64,000 bases of DNA from Apoderus coryli (taxonomy: Eukaryota; Arthropoda; Insecta; Coleoptera; Attelabidae), in the NCBI GenBank assembly GCA_911728435.2, contig OU452201.1, forward strand, positions 27,032,001 to 27,096,000, written 5' to 3'. Shown here one piece after another: positions 57,431 to 64,000 of the stretch. The notes beneath the pieces are model-generated. The model was given only the letters and a program-made list of their open reading frames with translations. It was not told the DNA's origin and searched no databases. The position numbers and the translations under genes are program-made. Positions within the stretch are counted from its first letter, which is position 1; every line of letters starts with the position of its first letter.

Positions 57431-58665
57431 GTTACTCAAATAAAGCTTGTCCCGCTCGGCCATAAAAAGTGTTCATTGTTAAAATTAAAAATAACTTACA
57501 CCTGATAATCGTTTCTTTGTTTACTCCTAGATACCAATTTCAGCACCAATAATTAGGCTCCATATACCTCCATCACATGACTATTATGTACGCGATAGAC
57601 GCAGTGTTGTTTGCTTTTTTATTAAATATCTGCAAAATAAAAAAGAAAACTAATTATATTTAATTTTTGTAATTTCCCATAAATATGTGGTATATTTATA
57701 TGTTAAATGTTTTATGATATATTCTATTAAATCAATGAAAAATTATTCAATATTTCGGATATAAGAATTATACATATTTGAACCCTTTGTTATACCTCTT
57801 GACTACGCTCAATGTTTTCTAAGAGTTAGTCAGGACCTAGATATATGCTGAAGTATTTTCGTCTCAAAATTTGTTAAAAATCTGTTAAGTAAGTTTTGAG
57901 TTATCGTGGATACAGTATAATATATATTTTTTTAATGTTTACCGACTTCTTACACTATTTCTTGTGCACGCCTGTGTCAACCAATTCTTCTATGTGACGT
58001 TTTTAGGTTATTTGATATCACAACTACGAAACATTATTCCATTTATTTTCACCCCTTTTTCACTATTACGAACGCCTATGTAAGCAAGTTTTTTATGATA
58101 AACTTCATAGGTTATATATTTTCTATCAAAGATCAAAGCTATAAATAACTATTCAATATTTCTTTTATATTTAGGAATTTTTGTAATGTTTTTAACCACT
58201 TATTACTTTTCGAACGCCAATGTTATTTAATTTTTTATATTTATGGTTAATGGGTTAGGTTATTTTTTATTAAACCCATGAACAATTATTCAATATTTCG
58301 GATAAGGGAGAGTAAAATATTAGATTATTAATTAATTATTTCGGAAACTACAAGTTACAAAGTTGCATCAATTTTAAATTCTACATACGATAAAACTAGA
58401 AAAAAATAGGGTTTCATTTAAAAAATTGAGAATGTTATAGAGCGGGCAAAAAATGTCCTTGCTTTATAACAAGATCAAGAAAAATACCTTAATAAATGCC
58501 TCTGAAAAATTTCGACATAAATCTTCAAATACCTTCACCTTCAAAACCTAGGTCAATAACCGCATAGCTATAGGACATCAAATTACATCTAGAATTTGAT
58601 GTAGATTCCAAAAATGCAATAGTATTATAGGATTTTTCATTTAAAATAAGCAAGTTGACACCTAC
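57431..58665. other. No recognised gene (possible intron)
   Basis: A+T-rich sequence between the two candidate minus-strand exons. No other feature is supported. Confidence 0.35.
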
Positions 58666-58878
58666 CAGAAGTGCAAACATCATCGTGGAAATTCGTATAC
58701 TCCCAAATTTTAATCGTTTTTTGATTTGTAGTCATTTCAATACTTATCGCAGCCTTTCCCGGAGAGACACCATGTATAGTAGCGTAAAATTCTGATAGGA
58801 TCCCCAAATAGCTTCTAGCACTTATAACAGATCCTAATACATTACTGAATAATTGCGTAGTGTATAAAACAATATTTT
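58666..58878 (-). CDS. Possible internal coding exon of a host gene
   Basis: The minus strand is open for 70 codons in a strongly A+T-rich setting. It is bounded by ...CTCAAAG (acceptor-like) and TCTG|GTAGGT (donor). It encodes an unremarkable soluble-looking segment including NVLGSVISARSYLGILSEFY, GVSPGKAAISIEM and IKIWEYTNFHDDVC. It leaves one base (G), compatible with the exon at 56841-56898, so the joined reading is ...CTSG then VLIGPRF. No family recognised. Base composition is richer in G+C than its flanks. Confidence 0.45.
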
Positions 58879-59341
58879 CTTTGAGTCATACAAAAATATA
58901 AATTGTAATAGAATATATGTATGCCACAGAAAGGAAATAAAATCGATATATCACCGGGAACGAAAATATATAATAAAAAAATAAATTATTGTAGATTTTG
59001 AGAATAATATTTTCAACTAACGCAAATAGCAAAATAGATACATAAAGAAAAGGTAAACAAATAAGTAATCATTCAGTCAGAATCGTTAATTTTATTTGTT
59101 ACACATCTGATTTAAAATTGTACCTACAATAATACTAAATCGTGATTTTAAAATAATTGGATAACTTTTATTTTACATATCAGCAAATTATAATTATAAT
59201 TCTAATTTTTCGCAGATTTACTCTTTTTCTCCTCAGAATCTTTTACCTTTAAATTTTGCCAAAGTCCAATAACAAACGATTAAGTAAACTGATTTTAATT
59301 AGATATATACCTAATTACATAATTTTAATTATGAAACTTAC

Positions 59342-59406
59342 ATTGTTTTGTAGCCAACGATGGTCATCAGAAAAAACACTTGACAAATTTTTTATTATTG
59401 AATTGC
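59342..59406 (-). CDS. Candidate small exon, minus strand
   Basis: TTGTTTCCTTTGGCAG precedes and GTAAGT follows a 65-nt block. One phase is open (SIIKNLSSVFSDDHRWLQNN). It does not phase directly with the 58.8 kb exon, and a possible small exon between them near 59.25 kb does not resolve this. It could be untranslated. Confidence 0.3.
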
Positions 59407-60465
59407 CTGCCAAAGGAAACAATTTGAGATAAATATATACATTTTAAGCACTTCTTAAATACGAAAGAAATTATCCATATTCGAAGTGTATAGCATGAGT
59501 TTAAATAAAAAATACAATAAAACAAACAAAAACTTCAAAATCAACTTCACAAAGCATTTAATCAAAAATAAAACAAGAGGGGAAACTAGTTTTGGATTAA
59601 GCCATTCTAAAATAAAGATATAAAAATACCTATTTATTAATTGGAGAAATAAATCACAAAACAGAACCTAAAAGCATGTTGTGCTTTATGTGTTGTTTTT
59701 GTTTACAACTTCTTGTGCCTAATAAATTTAGAGTGACTTTTTGGTAGGTTCTATTTTGTGATTTATTTATCTTATTCATTATGTGTTTATCTTTATTTTT
59801 GGATTGATGATGGCTTAAACATGGATGCTCAAAATGTCAACTTTCTGTCACTAATAGAGATTTAAAAATGTATCGATATATTCGATTCGTGTTGCTTAGA
59901 CAACATTTATTTTTTGTAACGTGTCCCAAAATTGTAAAGTTTTGTGAAAATTATTATGAAAGTAAAGTGTCTTTTTAGAGTTGCAGATTTTTTTTTCTAA
60001 ATGACGTTAAGGGGTTGTCAAAACGCACAAGATTGAAATCCACACTATGTCTTTTAAACCGTTCAAGATATGTGGTTTGTGGCGAATTTTTATTTGAGTC
60101 CAAATATAATTAACAACGGTTCCGGAAAATAGCTAATCTGTCTGAGAAAACCTGTCGAGGTTGTCCGAGACGTGACTTTTGTGAAGGCCGCTAAACTCAG
60201 TGAAGACGGGGTGGATTATAAGATGTTAAGGGTAGGCGGTAGACTTATTTACTTCACTAGGCCACTTAAGTTTAGTTCCCCGCTCCTAAATCTTGAAATA
60301 CAACGGAAAACTCTTCAACCTCATATACCAAAGACTAACTCTTGTTCCACCCTGTATAAAACATATGGATACCCCCCCCGTTCAAGTGGTTAACCAAAAT
60401 AAAACGCCCGTGTCAAGACTTCACTTAAAATTTAATAAAGAAATTGTAGCTACCAATTCAAACCA

Positions 60466-60514
60466 ATGATAAATAAACAGGACGATGTGTTACGATACTG
60501 CGTAAATATTGAAG
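60466..60514 (+). CDS. Candidate first coding exon, + strand
   Basis: ATG at 60466 opens MINKQDDVLRYCVNIE, ending in GAAG|GTAAGT, a strong donor. No second exon could be linked by phase. Weak candidate. Confidence 0.2.
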
Positions 60515-61118
60515 GTAAGTATACAATTTTATAACGATTATTAAAATATACTTCAATCCTCAAATTATTATAAAAATGAAACATCAAAACTATAATATAT
60601 ATATGAAAGTACAAAAATGGACCATATCTTCGTGAAAATAGGTACAACTCACTATGACAATTTACGTTAATGATTAGCAAGTAAAATAAAACGCATACAA
60701 TCATTAAGCAAACTACCGCGATACGATCGAACTTTCGGCCGTTCTCCGAACACTCAGCGTGCGCACGCAAAGCTCACATAGGGAGCACACCGCGCCGTTA
60801 AATTATAACAAGAAATATATTAGCTAACTAATATTTACGTCATTTTAATATATTCTGTGGGCTGAAGGCCATACTAATCAAAACACTATTAGCTGAAGGC
60901 GTCTGAATAACTAAATCAATATTCACTTAACGGTTATCCAATGGCTGAGGGCCCAACCATGATTAATAAGAGATATAAAAAAACTTACAATTTGGCAGCT
61001 ACTAATCTAATTATGTCTACCACCTTCTCAACACGTCCTCGTGTCACCAACGCTTGATTGAATTAATCGCGAACATTTGCGGTCTTGAACCTGGCCGGCT
61101 GGTCGCCACATCTTCGCC

Positions 61119-61164
61119 CCAATCATAAGGACATCACAAAATATCAGGAACATCGTCCCAATCA
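61119..61164. promoter_or_regulatory. Two CCAAT boxes, possible promoter
   Basis: CCAATCA occurs at 61119-61125 and 61158-61164, both on the + strand, 39 bp apart. They lie in a less A+T-rich patch next to a minus-strand block ending CCAAATT|GTAAGT (about 60990). This could be the promoter and 5' exon of the minus-strand gene with exons at 58.8 and 56.9 kb. Confidence 0.25.
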
Positions 61165-62094
61165 GAGGAAATTTTACACAAGGAAAAAAAAACCCTAAAA
61201 GTATACATTACTTTTAGTACCAAGTACCTATTACCTATACCCAAGTACTCGAAATACTAACCTCGCGTCCGAGGGTTTTCCTCATAAATGAAAATGATCT
61301 GAATCAGTTCACTCTTCTCTATTGGAAATGAGAGGTGATTTCAGTCGGGCTAAAATTACAATTATACTTGTACGTAACGAGAAAATCGTGGTACAAATTT
61401 GGTTACTCACGTGGTGTCGAAGATAAAACTTATTCCTGCACAATGCAGACGGGAATTCAACAAAATACCTCCAATATCCACTTCAAACTCTTCCCAACGC
61501 CACAACGGCTCCAAATATTCCCCACAGAGGGTTTAAAAATTATTGATAATAATTTTTATATAAAATTCGACACAATGGCCGCCGAGCAGTTATCTTCAAC
61601 AGCACCAAGAATAAAAATGGCCAAATTTCAAAAATTCAACAAGAACGACCAGGATTCGTTATAAATCGAAGTTACCAACATTTAAAACAAAACTTCTGAC
61701 AATACTAGAGGTGCAACAGCCCAAGAATGATCGATCGCCACAAAGTCAATATCGTCATTCCTAACTCAGCTCTACTGAAATGTATTTCTTAGCGCTACGC
61801 CTCTGGTAGGAGTCTACCACACGGAAAAATGTGATGTAACATGGCAAAACACGCATTACGTATGAAATATGTCTAATAAGAAATTGCACGCAACAAAATA
61901 TTACAACCCGGCAACGCTGCATCATTCTCCTGCTGCAAGAATTTCTATAACCTAAAGTCGATGTCAAAATATAATAGACATTACTATTCCCAGCTGATGG
62001 AATACTATTATAATAAATAGTTAACAAATTAACAGGCACTAATTAGTTGGAAAATCTGCATAATTATGAAAGGAAGTTAAATATCAATATAAAG

Positions 62095-62305
62095 AATACG
62101 CGTCTTTGTAGTATTTCCCGTAATTATGCTCTCAACGTACGGTAAGTAAGTATATCACAATAAGTATAACAGACCGGTTTGTTTTGTTTACATTCTGAAT
62201 TCACGTAATTATGTATGATTTTGAATTTTATTTCCAGATCAAAAATGCAAGAAATCTACGGCTAACAAAGCAAAGGATGATCCCAAGCAAGGACAGATAG
62301 AATAA
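62095..62305 (+). CDS. Candidate two-exon C-terminus, + strand
   Basis: Exon 62095-62141 ends ACG|GTAAGTAAG. After a 96-bp intron ending TTTTATTTCCAG, exon 62238-62305 continues in phase. The joined reading is a short hydrophobic run (VFVVFPVIMLS) then a Lys-rich tail (QKCKKSTANKAKDDPKQGQI) and TAA. Splice signals are good, but no upstream exon was identified. Product unknown. Confidence 0.3.
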
Positions 62306-63133
62306 ACAACATATTATGCCAGTAATAAACCCTAAAATAATAATAATAACAGCGGAGCACTAAAAAGAGTGAAATCGAAGATTTAGACAATTGCTAAGGC
62401 CGAAAAACAAGTAAGTATGAGTCAATTGAATAGTTCTTCGCTTGTAGGTGAGCAATCACGAATCTACGTTCAGAAATGAATGATAAATAACTCCGTCAAA
62501 AGACAAGAACAGCAAGGGGCTTAAACAGGACCACCAGTTCACGAAACACGCAATATCAAGCATGAAATCAACTAAAACTAATCCAGAGCACCACCATGGA
62601 CGCACTCCGGGGTATATATATCCTAAAAATTACAATATTTACAAGAAATACTTAGAAAAAGTTTGGCATAATTTTAGAAACGTTTGCGAACGAGGTTTGG
62701 GGAAGAAAACATAGTTACAGTGATGGTAAATGAAGTTCTACTCTCGTGTGCTATAGATATTAAAAATGATGAATAAACGTGGTATGATATTAAGCAATAA
62801 AAGGGTTTTATTTGACTTCCGAGGAGTTGTAAAGCTGAAATTGAGTAAGTACCTAATTTTAATGTCACAAAAGTGGTTCAAAATACGGATCCAAATAAAA
62901 TCAGGTCAATTGTAACGATAGCCGAATTCTGGCGTTACAGGTTTTCGGCAATCGCTTTCTCAAATTAAACGGTCTAGTAAACGTAATGACCCAAGGAAAT
63001 TTACACATTTTCTTAATTTATATAAAGTTTAAGTCGATGGGATCATATAATTTTTTTTTCTTAAATAAATAATATATTATATTAAATAACCTCCCTTCTT
63101 TTAAAACAAAAAATGCCATTACCCCCTAATTAT
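62306..63133. other. No recognised gene
   Basis: No supported feature. Less A+T-rich to about 62.65 kb. Confidence 0.35.
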
Positions 63134-64000
63134 ACAGTGTGTCCGGAAAAAGGAGTTCAATCCGATAAACACAGATTCCTTGAGAAAAAATAATATGAGT
63201 TTTAACATGTCAGTTTTCATTTTAGTCCTCCATGTTCGATATACAGGGCGTCAAACTTGAAAATTTAAAACCAATATTTTTAAATAATTCTAGTATTTAT
63301 TGAGATATTGGATTCCAATTTAGTGTGTTGCTTCAGAATAAAGAGCTACTTCTTTCTAAAAAACAACACAAAAAATAATTTCTTAATAGCCAATATACGG
63401 GATGTTCGGTACACATTGACCACCCCAAGTTTTTATTACGTAGGCCAATGACTTTTAAACTAAGTTTTTATAGGTAACTATGTGTTTTTGATTATTTTTT
63501 TTTATTTGGCTAAAATCATTTGTTTTTGAGATATTTGGAAAAGTATTGGCTCTTGTTTGATGCCTTGGCGGCTATGGCTAATCTTATAATGTTGAAATAT
63601 CAAGCCACTCGGGTATTACCTTGGATACCTACTTACGCAATGTTTTATTGTTGTCACAATTTGACAGTAGTTTAAGGTTTAAAAGTTAATATTTTTAATT
63701 ATCGGTAATTTTATAAGCAAATACAACGAAAATGGATCGTACACGAAACAATTTTATCTGTTTTTCGGAAATGACGGATATGATTTTAACCTTTAACGGC
63801 TACAGTAAAAAAATTACTGAACATCCCCTATTTTGGCTATTAAGAAATTCTACTACTAATTCATAAATATTAAGAAATTGTTTTTTGTGTTGTTTTTTTG
63901 GAAAGAAGTAGCTCTTTATGCTGAAGCAACACACTAAATTTGAATCCAATATCGCAATTAATACTAGAATTATTTAAAAATTTTGGTTTTAAATTTTCAA
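63134..64000. mobile_element. TIR element with long inverted arms, cut by window end
   Basis: It begins TACAGTGTGTCCGGAAAAAGG. From about 63835 to the end the sequence is the reverse complement of about 63270-63405 (GTAGCTCTTTATGCTGAAGCAACAC mirrors the left arm). The right terminus lies beyond 64000. No transposase frame is seen in the 290-bp centre. The left half is shared with 57009-57430. Confidence 0.7.

Noticed and set aside
60172..60393. 73-codon + frame as a host exon
   Set aside because: It lacks splice signals at both ends and any family motif. It may be repeat sequence.
60450..60770. 106-codon minus frame as a membrane protein
   Set aside because: Hydrophobic Tyr/Phe/Ile content is what A+T-rich noncoding DNA gives. 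No motif is present.
61085..61115. TGGCGACC on the minus strand as an LTR-element primer-binding site
   Set aside because: No paired LTRs and no gag or pol frames follow it. A promoter or 5' exon reading fits equally well.
1..64000. tRNA, rRNA or CRISPR loci
   Set aside because: Nothing with tRNA box A/B pairs in cloverleaf context, rRNA motifs or regular spacer arrays was recognised by eye. A tRNAscan or Infernal run would be decisive.

Overview
This is animal, most likely insect, nuclear DNA: strongly A+T-rich and intergenic or intronic in character. It is densely filled with transposable elements of insect type: an errantivirus-like LTR element with env, Jockey/CR1-like LINE fragments, Tc1/mariner, PIF/Harbinger and many terminal-inverted-repeat (TIR) elements. 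No bacterial or viral gene order is present. The species cannot be named from the sequence. Almost every long open frame belongs to a mobile element. Only a few short, splice-site-flanked frames near 56.8-62.3 kb look like host exons.

Layout. 0-5.9 kb: a dispersed repeat, LINE 3' ends, a LINE reverse-transcriptase (RT) relic, small TIR elements and fold-back repeats. 6.45-13.2 kb: a young errantivirus-like provirus with uninterrupted 3' gag, pol and env and a 3' LTR. Its 5' LTR and the start of gag are missing. 13.5-13.9 kb: a long palindrome. 15.1-17.5 kb: a TIR transposon relic and a minus-strand LINE. 18.4-19.5 kb: a direct duplication. 20.0-20.8 kb: a retrozyme-like element with hammerhead ribozymes. 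21-25 kb: a DDE transposon relic and a LINE. 28.1-29.1 kb: a TIR element. 30.3-31 kb: a fold-back element and a decayed retrozyme. 31.3-32.9 kb: a Tc1 element. 33-41.7 kb: LINE and DDE relics, fold-back elements and a decayed retrozyme. 43.2-47.1 kb: Harbinger derivative, palindromic MITE and dispersed repeat. 48.3-49 kb: two more 12-bp-TSD elements. 49.2-49.9 kb: a LINE. 52.8-56.4 kb: fold-back elements and a palindromic MITE. 56.8-62.3 kb: possible host exons. 57.0 and 63.1 kb to the end: copies of another palindromic TIR family.

The most interesting signal is a set of elements sharing one architecture. Palindromic arms carry two facing hammerhead-ribozyme motifs (CUGANGA, stem II, GAAAC). 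A one-sided tail follows the outer end of one arm, and the insertion is flanked by a 12-bp target-site duplication (TSD). The TSD is exact at 38.0, 48.3, 48.8 and 54.1 kb. It is imperfect at 20.0 kb and possibly degenerate at 13.5 and 52.9 kb. The + strand motif at 20635-20712 is a complete type I hammerhead with matching stems I and II. Stem II sequences differ between copies but stay paired. The integration footprint is shared by two sequence-unrelated groups: retrozyme-like units and palindromes. This suggests one trans-acting retrotransposition machinery, perhaps Penelope-like, which is not itself encoded in the window.
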